From Acinetobacter baylyi DSM 14961 = CIP 107474 (GTDB lineage: Bacteria > Pseudomonadota > Gammaproteobacteria > Pseudomonadales > Moraxellaceae): a stretch of DNA of 64,000 bases. Positions 16,189-25,343 of this stretch are shown piece by piece. Location: contig NZ_KB849627.1 of the NCBI RefSeq assembly GCF_000368685.1, forward strand, positions 24,963-88,962, written 5' to 3'. Under the pieces are notes generated by a model that was not told the DNA's origin, did no database searches, and worked only from the letters and a program-made list of their open reading frames with translations. Both the position numbers and the translations under genes were made by a program. Numbering within the stretch: position 1 is the stretch's first letter; each line of letters opens with the position of its first letter.

Positions 16189-16605
16189 GGTAATTTAATC
16201 CCTTATACGACTACACAAGATGTCAAAAAATATGGCCTTGCTTTTATAAAGCAAATTTCAAGCCAATTTTTATCTACCCTGTCTCTGCATAGTTAAAGTC
16301 TTTTCCATAAGACTCATCTGTTTTATTCATCTCGTTATTTTTTACACATTGATCAAGCAATCCTGCCGCATCAATAATTACTATAAATTAAACGATACCT
16401 TCTTTTAGATCAAATTAAAACCTGTCTTTTTCAAACAAGAAATTGTCTATTCTGAACAAGTTTCATTTTATGCCTTACGTAATATCAATATAACAACGGT
16501 ACTCCAGAACGTACTTCACCGTTAAAACACTGCCTAATTTTTTGATTAAGGCAATACACGTTTTGCGATAGAAACCACTGCAATAAAAGATGTAGGAGAA
16601 ATAAA
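16189..16605. other. Regulatory intergenic region between araC-type gene and oxd
   Basis: 417 bp with no coding ORF. It holds the promoters of both divergent genes, the tandem 17-bp repeat at 16423-16460, a possible -10 TAATAT at 16480-16485, and a TAGGAG ribosome site just before the oxd ATG. An untranslated leader of about 110 nt is implied. Confidence 0.7.
16423..16460 (+). promoter_or_regulatory. oxd operator: Candidate AraC-type operator: tandem 17-bp repeat, 21-bp pitch
   Basis: TGTCTTTTTCAAACAAG (16423-16439) and TGTCTATTCTGAACAAG (16444-16460) agree at 13 of 17 positions and begin 21 bp apart, two helical turns. The second repeat overlaps where a -35 element would sit for the TAATAT at 16480, as in class II activation. 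Confidence 0.65.
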
Positions 16606-17655
16606 ATGGAATCAGCAATCGACAAACATCTCAAGTGCCCCAGAACACTTAGCCGCCGAATTCATGATGAATATGAGCCGCCATTTGCCATGTGGGTTGC
16701 ACGCGCTGACGAAAGTCTTCAACAGGTTGTCATGGCTTACTTTGGTGTTCAGTTTAAATCTGAACAAAAAGCCATTGCCTTAAAAGCGATGCAGCATATC
16801 GTGCAGAGTTTCAGTTTGGACAATGGACCACAAAACCATGATATCACCCATCATACAGATAATCAGGGCTATGAAAATTATATTGTCGTTGGATACTGGC
16901 GTGACCCTGGTGCCTATTGTCGTTGGTTTCGCTCAACAGAAGTGAGTCATTGGTGGGATTCTGATGAGCGTCTTAATGATGGTATTGGTTATTTTCGTGA
17001 AATTGTGATTCCACGCGCGGATCAATTTGAAACGTTATACGCTTTTAAAGAAGATTTACCAGGTGTCGGTGCTGTGATGGATGATATCAGTGATGATATT
17101 CAAGAGCACGGATATTGGGGATCAGCACGAGAGCGCTTTCCAATTTCCCAAACAGATCGAATGCTAGCGAACGGCGAGCTCCATATAATTTCGGGTGATC
17201 CTGAAAAAGGTGGCCGCGTATTGGTGCAAGGCCATGACAATATTACGCTCATTCGTTCGGGTCAGGACTGGGTCAATGCCGATGAAAAAGAACGTGAATT
17301 GTATTTTAATGAAATGCTACCTTCACTTCAGGCAGGTATGGATTTTCTTCGTGATGAAGGACAAGCTTTAGGCTGCTACAGCAATCGTTTTGTTCGGAAT
17401 GTTGATATTGACGGGAACTTACTGGATATTGCTTACGATATTGGATACTGGCGCTCTCTGGATAAACTTGAACGCTGGGCAGAATCTCACCCTACCCACC
17501 TTAGAATTTTTACCACCTTCTTTAAAGTCGTCACTGGATTACAAAATCTACGTCTCTATCATGAAGTTTCGGTCAGTGATGCAAAAAACCAGGTGTTTGA
17601 ATATATCAACTGTCATCCTCAAACTGGAATGATGCGTGATGCACAAATGACCTAA
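16606..17655 (+). CDS. oxd: Aldoxime dehydratase (phenylacetaldoxime dehydratase family)
   Basis: 349 residues. A haem enzyme that dehydrates R-CH=NOH to R-CN in the cytoplasm. From family knowledge of OxdA of Pseudomonas chlororaphis (R178, S219, proximal H299, distal H320), the matching residues here are R177 (ARERF), S218, H298 (ESHPTHLR) and H319 (LYHEVSV), all offset by one, so the active site is complete. A TAGGAG site precedes the ATG. It heads a six-gene plus-strand operon with amidase and nitrile hydratase, the classical aldoxime-nitrile pathway order. Activity should need ferrous haem. The natural substrate, aromatic or aliphatic aldoxime, is not fixed by sequence. Confidence 0.95.
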   Translation: MESAIDKHLKCPRTLSRRIHDEYEPPFAMWVARADESLQQVVMAYFGVQFKSEQKAIALKAMQHIVQSFSLDNGPQNHDITHHTDNQGYENYIVVGYWRDPGAYCRWFRSTEVSHWWDSDERLNDGIGYFREIVIPRADQFETLYAFKEDLPGVGAVMDDISDDIQEHGYWGSARERFPISQTDRMLANGELHIISGDPEKGGRVLVQGHDNITLIRSGQDWVNADEKERELYFNEMLPSLQAGMDFLRDEGQALGCYSNRFVRNVDIDGNLLDIAYDIGYWRSLDKLERWAESHPTHLRIFTTFFKVVTGLQNLRLYHEVSVSDAKNQVFEYINCHPQTGMMRDAQMT

Positions 17656-17739
17656 GCCACGCTAAAAAACATTGTCTAACAATCACAAAAGTACAGTTTT
17701 ACTGTGCTTCTAGCCAACTGTTATCTAAAGGAAATTCAA

Positions 17740-18618
17740 ATGAAAAAAAAATATGATAACTATGTCATCATGTTGATTGCCTTACTCGCAGTTTACGCAG
17801 AATCTCATGCAGCAGAAGTAACTCCTGGCGATTATGAACAAGTCCCAGGCGGTACAACCTTAGGCTTAATTTACTATCAACATGCCACGACAGACTCAGC
17901 ATATGCGCAAGGCTCAAAAATTGCGGATGATTTCAAAGTAGAATCTGATGTTGGTATTTTCAGATTTATTCACTCATTTCAATTAAATGATCGCACCACT
18001 ATTGATCCCCAATTTTTACTTCCATTTGGCAAAGTTTCTGGAAAAGACAATGCCAGCAGTTTAGGAGATACATCAGGTATAGGTGACGTCATTTTCACCG
18101 CCCCAGTACGTTATCGCTTAAATGATGCCAAAGATATTATTGCTGGAGCATTTTATATCAATGCGCCAACAGGAACTTACGATCGAGATAAGCCCTTAAA
18201 TCTCGGAAGTAATCGATGGAAGTTAGATTTTCAGGGTGCTTACGTCAAACACTTTAATCCTTACTGGGCACTCGATCTCATTGGAGATGTCGTCTGGTAC
18301 AGCGAAAACGATGATTATGGCCCAACTTCGGCCAATCTTGAACAGAATCTTTCGTTTGAATCACAAATTATGGGACGCTATATGCCTGATCCAACGACAT
18401 CATTCGGTCTTGGTTTGGGGTACAACTGGGGTGGCGAAACAAAAATAAATGATGTCAAACAGGATAATCAAATAAAAACAACCAATATTCGTTTCACCGC
18501 AAGCAAGTTTTTTACAGCAAAGGATCAGCTTCAAGTTCAGCTTGGAAAAGATTTATCTGTAGAAAATGGAGTAAAAGAAGATTTTCGCCTAAATCTGCGT
18601 TATCTCAGAATTTTTTAA
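17740..18618 (+). CDS. Outer-membrane channel of the phenol/MetA-degradation family
   Basis: 292 residues from the ATG at 17740, which has AAAGGAAA upstream; a GTG at 17704 is a poorer start. A signal peptide ends near AESHAA. The mature chain alternates short amphipathic strands and ends RLNLRYLRIF with a C-terminal Phe, as outer-membrane barrels do. It resembles the Phenol_MetA_deg family, predicted channels encoded inside aromatic and xenobiotic catabolic operons. Its place between oxd and amidase suggests it lets the hydrophobic aldoxime or nitrile cross the outer membrane. Transport is inferred, not shown. Confidence 0.8.
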   Translation: MKKKYDNYVIMLIALLAVYAESHAAEVTPGDYEQVPGGTTLGLIYYQHATTDSAYAQGSKIADDFKVESDVGIFRFIHSFQLNDRTTIDPQFLLPFGKVSGKDNASSLGDTSGIGDVIFTAPVRYRLNDAKDIIAGAFYINAPTGTYDRDKPLNLGSNRWKLDFQGAYVKHFNPYWALDLIGDVVWYSENDDYGPTSANLEQNLSFESQIMGRYMPDPTTSFGLGLGYNWGGETKINDVKQDNQIKTTNIRFTASKFFTAKDQLQVQLGKDLSVENGVKEDFRLNLRYLRIF

Positions 18619-18629
18619 TATGAATATCG

Positions 18630-18653
18630 GGACAATCATGATTTAGGTTGTCC
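18630..18653 (+). terminator. Short hairpin between porin and amidase genes
   Basis: GGACAA (18630-18635) and TTGTCC (18648-18653) form a 6-bp stem followed by TTTAT. It may attenuate transcription between the first two and last four genes of the operon. Confidence 0.35.
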
Positions 18654-18755
18654 TTTATAAACAAATGTCTGGCGTTTTAAATCAAGTTTTCAAGAAAAGA
18701 ACAGACTAATTTAAAGCATATCTTCAGTCAGAATGATCAGTGGACGGGTAAAAAC

Positions 18756-20270
18756 ATGGCAATTCAACGACCAACAATTGATGTTTTAAAACAGATCGCA
18801 AATGATCTACATATACAGTTGACTGATACAGAAGCCGCAGAATACTTAAGTATTATACAAAGCAATTTCGATGCCTATGATCTCATTGATGAACTAGATG
18901 ATGAGATTCCAGAAGTTCGTTATCCTCGCGCGAATAGTTATCGTCCTGATGCAACAGAAAATCCTTTAAATGCATGGTATTACAAAACTGAAGTAAAAGG
19001 CGCCCTATCTGGAAAACTTTCAGGAAAGACCATTGCTCTGAAAGATAATATTTTTCTTGCTGATGTTCCAATGATGAATGGTTCAACAACGCTAGAAGGC
19101 TTTGTACCTGAGTATGATGCAACCATTGTCACCCGAATGTTAGATGCTGGTGCCACCATTTTAGGCAAAGCCACATGCGAACATTTCTGTCTCTCTGGTG
19201 GCAGTCATACTTCTGACCCTGTTGCTGTCCATAATCCTTATCGACATGGATATTCGGCAGGAGGTTCCTCCTCTGGAAGCGCTGCTTTGGTTTCAAATGG
19301 TGACGTCGATTTAGCAATTGCATGTGATCAGGGAGGCTCTATCCGTATTCCTGCTGCTTTTTGCGGTATCTACGGTATGAAGCCAACGCATGGTCTCGTT
19401 CCATATACAGGGATTATGCCTATTGAAAATACCATCGACCATGTGGGCCCAGTGAGTCGTACCGTTCGAGACAATGCATTATTACTTGAAGTAATTGCAG
19501 GTGGTGATGGGCTAGATCCACGTCAATATCATGTCAAAACAGAAGACTATACAAGTTATCTGGATCGCGGTGTAAAAGGATTGAAAATCGGAGTTGTTCG
19601 CGAGGGTTTTAATTTAGCCAATATGGATCCTAAAGTTGCTGAAAAAGTCCGTAAAGCAATCGTCGAATTTGAAAAAATGGGGGCAATTGTTGAAGACATT
19701 TCTCTGCCTGAACATGCTCTGGCTGGTGCTCTCTGGTCACCTGTTGGCTGTGAAGGTTTAACCGCACAAATGATGCATGGCAATGGAATGGGATTTAACT
19801 GGGAAGGTTTATATGGTGTCAAACTTATTGATAAACATAAAGATTGGCGCAAACAAGCAGATCAACTTTCACCTACCTTAAAAGCATGTATGTTTGTAGG
19901 CGAATATGGAATCAAAAATTATTCTGGTCGTTACTACGCAAAATCAAAAAATATCACGAGACGTGCTCGAGCTGCGTATGACCAGAAACTGGCTGAATAT
20001 GATCTATTGTTAATGCCAACCGTCCCTATGGTTGCACAGCCTCTTCCAGAACCAGGCTGTTCTCTCACTGAATATATTAGCAAAGCATTTGAAATGATTG
20101 GCAATACGGCGTCACAGGATATTACAGGCCACCCTGCCATGAGTATTCCGTGTGGATTAGTCGATGATTTACCTGTAGGTCTGATGCTCATTGGACCTTA
20201 TTTTGGCGAGGGCAAAATATATCAGGCAGCAGCAGCATTCGAAAAAAATGTCGATTGGAAAACAATTTAA
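18756..20270 (+). CDS. Amidase-signature enzyme (nitrile-pathway amidase)
   Basis: 504 residues, close to the enantioselective amidases of nitrile hydratase operons. It hydrolyses R-CONH2 to R-COOH and ammonia. The Ser-cisSer-Lys triad is visible as K96 (ALKDN), S171 in the glycine/serine-rich [11 protein letters not shown], and S195 (GGSIRIPA); these are the same numbers as in the Rhodococcus amidase. An N-terminal helical region of about 70 residues precedes the signature domain, as in that subgroup. It lies between the outer-membrane channel and nitrile hydratase alpha; the 137 bp before it and 84 bp after it hold no genes. Confidence 0.93.
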   Translation: MAIQRPTIDVLKQIANDLHIQLTDTEAAEYLSIIQSNFDAYDLIDELDDEIPEVRYPRANSYRPDATENPLNAWYYKTEVKGALSGKLSGKTIALKDNIFLADVPMMNGSTTLEGFVPEYDATIVTRMLDAGATILGKATCEHFCLSGGSHTSDPVAVHNPYRHGYSAGGSSSGSAALVSNGDVDLAIACDQGGSIRIPAAFCGIYGMKPTHGLVPYTGIMPIENTIDHVGPVSRTVRDNALLLEVIAGGDGLDPRQYHVKTEDYTSYLDRGVKGLKIGVVREGFNLANMDPKVAEKVRKAIVEFEKMGAIVEDISLPEHALAGALWSPVGCEGLTAQMMHGNGMGFNWEGLYGVKLIDKHKDWRKQADQLSPTLKACMFVGEYGIKNYSGRYYAKSKNITRRARAAYDQKLAEYDLLLMPTVPMVAQPLPEPGCSLTEYISKAFEMIGNTASQDITGHPAMSIPCGLVDDLPVGLMLIGPYFGEGKIYQAAAAFEKNVDWKTI

Positions 20271-20354
20271 TCAACAGCAAGATCACATCAAGGATTGCAA
20301 CATTCTCTTTCTAAGTGAGTTGTTGTATTTCATCTCTACCAAGGAGCGTTACAC

Positions 20355-20954
20355 ATGAGTATATCTGTTTCTGAAACATCAAGCTCAACCCCAGGCGAGA
20401 GAGCATGGGCGTTACATAAGGTTCTTACCAATAAAGGTTTAATTCCAGAGGGCTTTATTGAAGGTTTAACCGACCTTCTTGCCAATAAATTTGATCCAGC
20501 CAATGGTGCTCAAGTTGTTGCCAAAGCATGGACCGATCCTGCTTATCGTGAACTTTTATTGCGTGACGGTACTGCGGCTTGTGAAGAATTTGGTTTTACT
20601 GGCCCACAAGGTGAGTACATTGTCGCACTCGAAGATACTACAGATGTAAAAAATGTCATCGTTTGTAGCTTGTGTTCATGTACAAATTGGCCTGTTCTAG
20701 GGCTTCCACCTGAATGGTACAAAAGCTTTGAATTCCGTGCACGCTTAGTTCGTGAAGGTCGTACTGTTCTTAAAGAACTCGGAACAGAATTACCCGAAAA
20801 TATGACCGTCAAAGTTTGGGATACCAGTGCAGAAACCCGCTATCTTGTTTTACCTATGCGTCCTGCTGGAACTGAAAATATGACCGTAGAGGAACTGCAA
20901 AAGCTGATTACCAAAGACGTCCTCATTGGCGTTGCACTGCCAAAATTACCTTAA
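20355..20954 (+). CDS. nthA: Nitrile hydratase alpha subunit, iron type
   Basis: 199 residues. It carries the metal-binding claw at C104-S-L-C107-S108-C109. CSLCSC with Ser marks the iron-type enzyme; cobalt enzymes have CTLCSC. C107 and C109 are the cysteines oxidised to sulfinate and sulfenate in the family. With the beta subunit it hydrates nitriles to amides in the cytoplasm. An AAGGAG site is 8 nt upstream. The next gene is the beta subunit, 42 bp later, and a P47K-type activator follows, the expected set for an iron enzyme. Confidence 0.96.
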   Translation: MSISVSETSSSTPGERAWALHKVLTNKGLIPEGFIEGLTDLLANKFDPANGAQVVAKAWTDPAYRELLLRDGTAACEEFGFTGPQGEYIVALEDTTDVKNVIVCSLCSCTNWPVLGLPPEWYKSFEFRARLVREGRTVLKELGTELPENMTVKVWDTSAETRYLVLPMRPAGTENMTVEELQKLITKDVLIGVALPKLP

Positions 20955-20996
20955 TTCTTTTGTAAAAATATATCGTTACTTATATGGAGTAAAATT

Positions 20997-21641
20997 ATGG
21001 ATGGTTTTCATGATTTAGGTGGTGTACAAGGCTTTGGTGCTATTGATCATAAGATTAATTCTAAAAGCTACAAACCTGTCTTTAAAAAAGATTGGGAACA
21101 TCTTGCCTACACTTTAATGTTTTTAGGTGCTGGGCATCTAAATAAATTCAATATTGATCAGGTTCGCCATGCCGTTGAACGTATTGGATTACGTCAACAT
21201 GTTGGAACTGAATATTATGAACGTTATGTGATCGCAACAGCTACATTACTGACCGAAGCAGGTGTAATTACCCAGCAAGAACTGGACGAAGCCCTGGGTT
21301 CACATTTCCAGCTTGCGACTCCGAATCATTCTACTGGCAGATCAGCTATTGCAGATCGTCCACCTTTTGAAGTGGGTGACCAAGTGACTGTGCGTGATGA
21401 ATACGTTTCGGGCCACATTCGAGTGCCTGCTTATGTACGAGGTAAAACTGGCGTCGTGGTTCATCGTACGACAGAAAAATGGCCTTTCCCAGATGCGGCT
21501 GGTCATGGACATACTGATGCACTCCCTCAACCTACCTATCATGTGGAATTTAACACCCAGGAATTATGGGGTGATGCAGCAGATGCTGGATATGTAGTAG
21601 TCGATTTATTTGAAAGTTATCTCGACAAAGCCACAGCATAG
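20997..21641 (+). CDS. nthB: Nitrile hydratase beta subunit
   Basis: 214 residues, typical length. The N-terminal MDGFHDLGGVQGFGAI is the family start. The C-terminal SH3-like barrel (about 120-214) has FEVGDQVTVRDEY, GHIRVPAYVRGKTGVV and the closing VVVDLFESYL. Conserved arginines that contact the oxidised cysteines of the alpha subunit are expected near residue 55 (HAVERIGL) and at HIRVPAYVRG. A TATGGAG site precedes the ATG. Together with the alpha subunit it forms the catalytic heterodimer. Confidence 0.96.
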   Translation: MDGFHDLGGVQGFGAIDHKINSKSYKPVFKKDWEHLAYTLMFLGAGHLNKFNIDQVRHAVERIGLRQHVGTEYYERYVIATATLLTEAGVITQQELDEALGSHFQLATPNHSTGRSAIADRPPFEVGDQVTVRDEYVSGHIRVPAYVRGKTGVVVHRTTEKWPFPDAAGHGHTDALPQPTYHVEFNTQELWGDAADAGYVVVDLFESYLDKATA

Positions 21642-21681
21642 TTGATCAATACAAAATCACTGCCTTTAGGAGAATAAAAAC

Positions 21682-22890
21682 ATGACTGACGTTATATTGA
21701 ATCCCACTAAATATGTTAACTCCACACGCATTCCAGTGACTGTTTTATCAGGTTTTTTAGGTTCTGGTAAAACAACTCTACTCAATTATATCTTGAACCA
21801 TCAAAAAGATATGCGAATTGCTGTGATCGTGAATGATATGAGTGAAATCAATATTGATGCAGAAGATGTACGTCGTCATGTTAATTTAAATAGAGGCAGT
21901 GACCAACTTATTGAAATGAGCAATGGCTGTATTTGTTGCACATTAAGAGCTGATTTACTTGAACAAGTCAGCCTTCTCGCTCGCCAGGCCGAATTTGATT
22001 ATATATTAATCGAATCTACAGGTATTTCAGAGCCTATGCCCGTTGCCGAAACCTTTGCATTTTTAGACCAACATGGATTTAGTTTAAGCGAATTAGCGCG
22101 CCTGGATACCATGGTTACTGTCGTCAATGGTGAAAATTTTGAGCAAATGATTCAATCTCGTGACAAGATCGAAATGGATCATCCTGATGAGGTTTCAGTT
22201 CAACGACATTTATCAGATTTGCTGTTGGAGCAGGTCGAATATGCAAATGTTATTTTAGTCAGTCGCATAGATATCATTGGTGAAGATCGATTCAAACATT
22301 TACGTTCTTTACTTGCAGAGCTTAATCCATCCGCCAAGATTTTTCCAATTTCTCATGGTGCCATTGACCTCAACAACATTTTAAATACGTATACATTTGA
22401 TTTACCCGATTTGGTTAAATCACCAGGATGGATGAAACATCTGGATCAGGAACAAGCGGTTCATTCTGAATCTGAAACTTATGGGATCTCGTCATGGGTA
22501 TACAGTGCGCGCTTACCCTTTCATCCTCAACGGTTCCAGCACTTTTTAGCACACCCCTGGACTAACGGTACGCTACTCCGTTGTAAAGGTTATATATGGA
22601 ATGCCAAGTGTTATCAGGACATTGGCATGCTTGTTCAAACAGGTGGTCAGTTTGAATGGGAAATCGTTGGGCGCTGGTGGAACTTTATTAATCAATCAGA
22701 CTGGCCTCAAGACCATTATCGACGCGATAGTATTTTTGAAAAATGGGATGAGCGTACAGGGGACTGTCGTCAGGAAATTGTATTTATTGGCCAAAATATT
22801 GACTGGAACACACTCAAACATCAACTTGATGATTGTCTGTTAACACTTCAGGAAATTGAAGATGGCCCCGAAGCATGGCTTAATTATTAA
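21682..22890 (+). CDS. G3E GTPase, iron-type nitrile hydratase activator (P47K-like)
   Basis: 402 residues. It is a CobW/P47K-type GTPase with Walker A at 24-31 (GFLGSGKT), the metal-binding CxCC at C83-I-C85-C86 in NGCICCTLR, and a C-terminal CobW_C-like domain. Such activators load iron and are needed to mature Fe-type nitrile hydratase, so their presence agrees with the CSLCSC motif two genes upstream. It is the last gene of the operon, ended by a strong dyad at 22912-22948. An alternative role as a zinc metallochaperone is less likely in this context. Confidence 0.93.
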   Translation: MTDVILNPTKYVNSTRIPVTVLSGFLGSGKTTLLNYILNHQKDMRIAVIVNDMSEINIDAEDVRRHVNLNRGSDQLIEMSNGCICCTLRADLLEQVSLLARQAEFDYILIESTGISEPMPVAETFAFLDQHGFSLSELARLDTMVTVVNGENFEQMIQSRDKIEMDHPDEVSVQRHLSDLLLEQVEYANVILVSRIDIIGEDRFKHLRSLLAELNPSAKIFPISHGAIDLNNILNTYTFDLPDLVKSPGWMKHLDQEQAVHSESETYGISSWVYSARLPFHPQRFQHFLAHPWTNGTLLRCKGYIWNAKCYQDIGMLVQTGGQFEWEIVGRWWNFINQSDWPQDHYRRDSIFEKWDERTGDCRQEIVFIGQNIDWNTLKHQLDDCLLTLQEIEDGPEAWLNY

Positions 22891-22911
22891 TTTTTATCTA
22901 CCCGCTTAAAC

Positions 22912-22948
22912 ATTCATGCACATTTCACAAACTACAATGTGCATGAAT
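22912..22948. terminator. Bidirectional hairpin between nitrile and acyl-CoA operons
   Basis: ATTCATGCACAT (22912-22923) and ATGTGCATGAAT (22937-22948) pair perfectly over 12 bp, between convergent genes. It should separate the two transcripts. Confidence 0.75.
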
Positions 22949-22965
22949 AATACAAAGCAATATAA

Positions 22966-24093
22966 TTACAAACTTCTAGAAATGACTATACGCTGCACAT
23001 CGCTCGTTCCTTCGTAAATTTGTGCAATTCGGACATCTCGATAAATCTGCTCAACTGGAAAATCTTTCAGATAACCATAGCCACCCAAAGTCTGGAGAGC
23101 ACCTGAACATACTTTTTCAGCCATTTCTGATGCAAATAACTTTGCCATTGAAGCTTCAACCAGTGATGCTTGATTTGATTCTCTCAGACTTGCAGCATGC
23201 CAGACCATTTGTCGTGCCACTGCAACTTGAGTTGCCATATCTGCCAAGCGGAAGCCAACAGCCTGATGTTCAATAATGGGTTGACCAAAAGCAGTTCGCT
23301 CTTTGGCATATTTAATTGCCACATCCAATGCTGCCTGGGCCATCCCCACCGATTGTGCTGCAATACCAATACGACCACCTGCCAAATTATCTAGCGCAAT
23401 CTTATACCCCTGACCTTCTTCACCAAGAAGATAATCTTTTGATAAGCGAACTCCATCAAGCTGGATCTGACCTGTGTCAGAGGCATGCTGCCCCATTTTT
23501 TCTTCAAGTCTTACAACACTATAACCAGCCGTATCAGTGGGTACAAGAAAAGCACTAATTCCTTTTTTACCAGCATCAGGATTTGTTACGGCAAAAACAA
23601 TAACAACATCTGCATGCTGTGCCGAGGTAATAAACTGCTTGCTGCCAGTAATAATGTAATCGTCACCGTCTTTAATCGCTTTGGTTTTTAAATTACTGGC
23701 ATCTGTACCCGCTTGAGGCTCTGTTAGTGCAAAAGCACCTAACATCTGACCTTGCGCCAAAGGAATTAAAAATTGATGTTTTTGCTGGTCATTACCATAT
23801 TTCAGGATTGGCATACATACGACTGAATTATGTACACTCATAATGGTAGAGCAAGCGCCATCTGCCGATGCAATTGCTTCAATAGCAGTCGCATATGCGA
23901 TATAGCCTGTATCTGATCCACCCCATACTTCAGGAACCAACATCCCCATCAATCCAAGTTGTCCCATTTCTTTAATGATATCGTGGGGAAATTGATGTTT
24001 TTGATCCCACTCTGCCGAGAGTGGCTTAATTCTTTCTTGAGCAAATTGTTGAGTCATCTCTCTAATTTGCTGCTGTTGTTCTGTCAAAATCAT
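22966..24093 (-). CDS. Acyl-CoA dehydrogenase (first paralogue)
   Basis: 375 residues. A flavoenzyme oxidising an acyl-CoA to the 2-enoyl-CoA. Visible are the N-terminal helical domain, GAFALTEPQAGTDASNLKT, the FAD-contact GGRIGIAAQSVG, and the C-terminal IYEGTSDVQRIVISRSL. It is the last gene of an acs-thiolase-acd operon. A second dehydrogenase of the same length is encoded at 30411-31538 with near-identical blocks (TIMSVHNSV, LGGYGYLKDFP versus FGGYGYLKDFP), so they are paralogues. Short or branched-chain substrates are likely from the neighbours. Confidence 0.92.
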   Translation of the reverse strand: MILTEQQQQIREMTQQFAQERIKPLSAEWDQKHQFPHDIIKEMGQLGLMGMLVPEVWGGSDTGYIAYATAIEAIASADGACSTIMSVHNSVVCMPILKYGNDQQKHQFLIPLAQGQMLGAFALTEPQAGTDASNLKTKAIKDGDDYIITGSKQFITSAQHADVVIVFAVTNPDAGKKGISAFLVPTDTAGYSVVRLEEKMGQHASDTGQIQLDGVRLSKDYLLGEEGQGYKIALDNLAGGRIGIAAQSVGMAQAALDVAIKYAKERTAFGQPIIEHQAVGFRLADMATQVAVARQMVWHAASLRESNQASLVEASMAKLFASEMAEKVCSGALQTLGGYGYLKDFPVEQIYRDVRIAQIYEGTSDVQRIVISRSL

Positions 24094-24109
24094 GTTCTGT
24101 CCCTAGAGT

Positions 24110-25291
24110 TTAATCAATTTCTATTGCAAGAGCTAACGCTTCCCCACCACCAATACAAATAGCAGCAATACCCCGTTTTAGTTGACGTTGTCTGAGTGCA
24201 TGAATGAGGGTCACCACAATGCGTGCCCCAGAAGTACCCAGTGGATGCCCTAAGGCACATGCGCCACCATGAACATTCACTTTGGCATGTGGAATGCCTA
24301 ACTCGTGCATTGCAATCATAGGTACAATGGCAAAAGCTTCATTAATTTCAAATAGATCAACTTGGTCAATGTTCCAGTCACATTGTTTAATCAGTTTCTG
24401 AATTGCATAAACTGGAGCAGTCGTAAATAAATGGGGTTCACCAGCGTATGATGTTTGTCCAACAATACGAGCTAAAGGCTTAAGCCCTTGGCTTTGTGCA
24501 TAATTTTTACTGGTCAGAACCAATGCTGCTGCGCCATCTGAAATTGAACTCGCATTGGCTGCTGTAATTGTTCCACTACTGCTAAATGCTGGTTTGAGTT
24601 GAGAGATTTTTTCAGGTTTAGCTTTTAAGGGTTGTTCATCTTGCTGGATAATGTGTTGTTGATCTTTATGATGTACAGTTAAAGCTACAATTTCGGCCTT
24701 AAACTGATCTGTTTCAATAGCATCACGTGCTCGTTGCAAAGATGTGATTGCAAAATGATCTTGCTGTTCACGACTTAGCTGATAATGTTGTGCACTATCT
24801 TCTGCGAAGGTTCCCATGAGGCGGCCAGGTTGGTAAGCATCCTCCAGGCCATCTAGAAACATGTGATCCAACACTTTACCATGCCCCATACGATAGCCAG
24901 CACGCGCATGCTGTAACAAATAGGGTGTATTGGACATGCTTTCCATCCCCCCTGCAATCACCACCTGTGCTTGTTGAGTTTCTAGTAAATTTTTTGCAAA
25001 AATAATACTTTGTAGACTTGAGCCACAGACTTTATTCAGTGTGGTACAGGCGACAGATACACTTAATCCCGCCTTCAACGTTGCTTGACGTGCAGGTGCT
25101 TGCCCTTGACCTGCGGTTAAGACGCATCCCATCAATACCTGATCGATTTGATCAGACTCAATGCCCGCCTGTTTTACCGCTTCCTGAATAGCAAAACTTC
25201 CAAGTTCGGTGGCCGAAAATGGTTTTAACTCACCCAGAAAACCACCCATAGGTGTGCGTATTGCACTCAAAATCACAACTTCATTGTTCAT
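24110..25291 (-). CDS. Acetyl-CoA C-acyltransferase (thiolase)
   Basis: 393 residues, the standard thiolase II size. The nucleophile C89 is in TTLNKVCGSSLQS; the C-terminal motifs HGGACALGHPLGTSGARI and CIGGGEA (C379) hold the catalytic His and second Cys. It cleaves 3-ketoacyl-CoA or condenses acetyl-CoA. It stands between the synthetase (52 bp upstream) and dehydrogenase (16 bp downstream). With those partners it could complete breakdown of a straight or 2-methyl-branched acyl-CoA, but no hydratase or 3-hydroxyacyl-CoA dehydrogenase is in this operon. Confidence 0.93.
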   Translation of the reverse strand: MNNEVVILSAIRTPMGGFLGELKPFSATELGSFAIQEAVKQAGIESDQIDQVLMGCVLTAGQGQAPARQATLKAGLSVSVACTTLNKVCGSSLQSIIFAKNLLETQQAQVVIAGGMESMSNTPYLLQHARAGYRMGHGKVLDHMFLDGLEDAYQPGRLMGTFAEDSAQHYQLSREQQDHFAITSLQRARDAIETDQFKAEIVALTVHHKDQQHIIQQDEQPLKAKPEKISQLKPAFSSSGTITAANASSISDGAAALVLTSKNYAQSQGLKPLARIVGQTSYAGEPHLFTTAPVYAIQKLIKQCDWNIDQVDLFEINEAFAIVPMIAMHELGIPHAKVNVHGGACALGHPLGTSGARIVVTLIHALRQRQLKRGIAAICIGGGEALALAIEID

Positions 25292-25343
25292 TGTCTATCT
25301 CTAAAGAACGAATACCTTAATGCTCTGCCTGATGATCAAAAAT

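Noticed and set aside
20655..20690. Cobalt-type nitrile hydratase
   Set aside because: The claw reads CSLCSC, not CTLCSC, and the activator is a P47K-type GTPase, both typical of iron enzymes.
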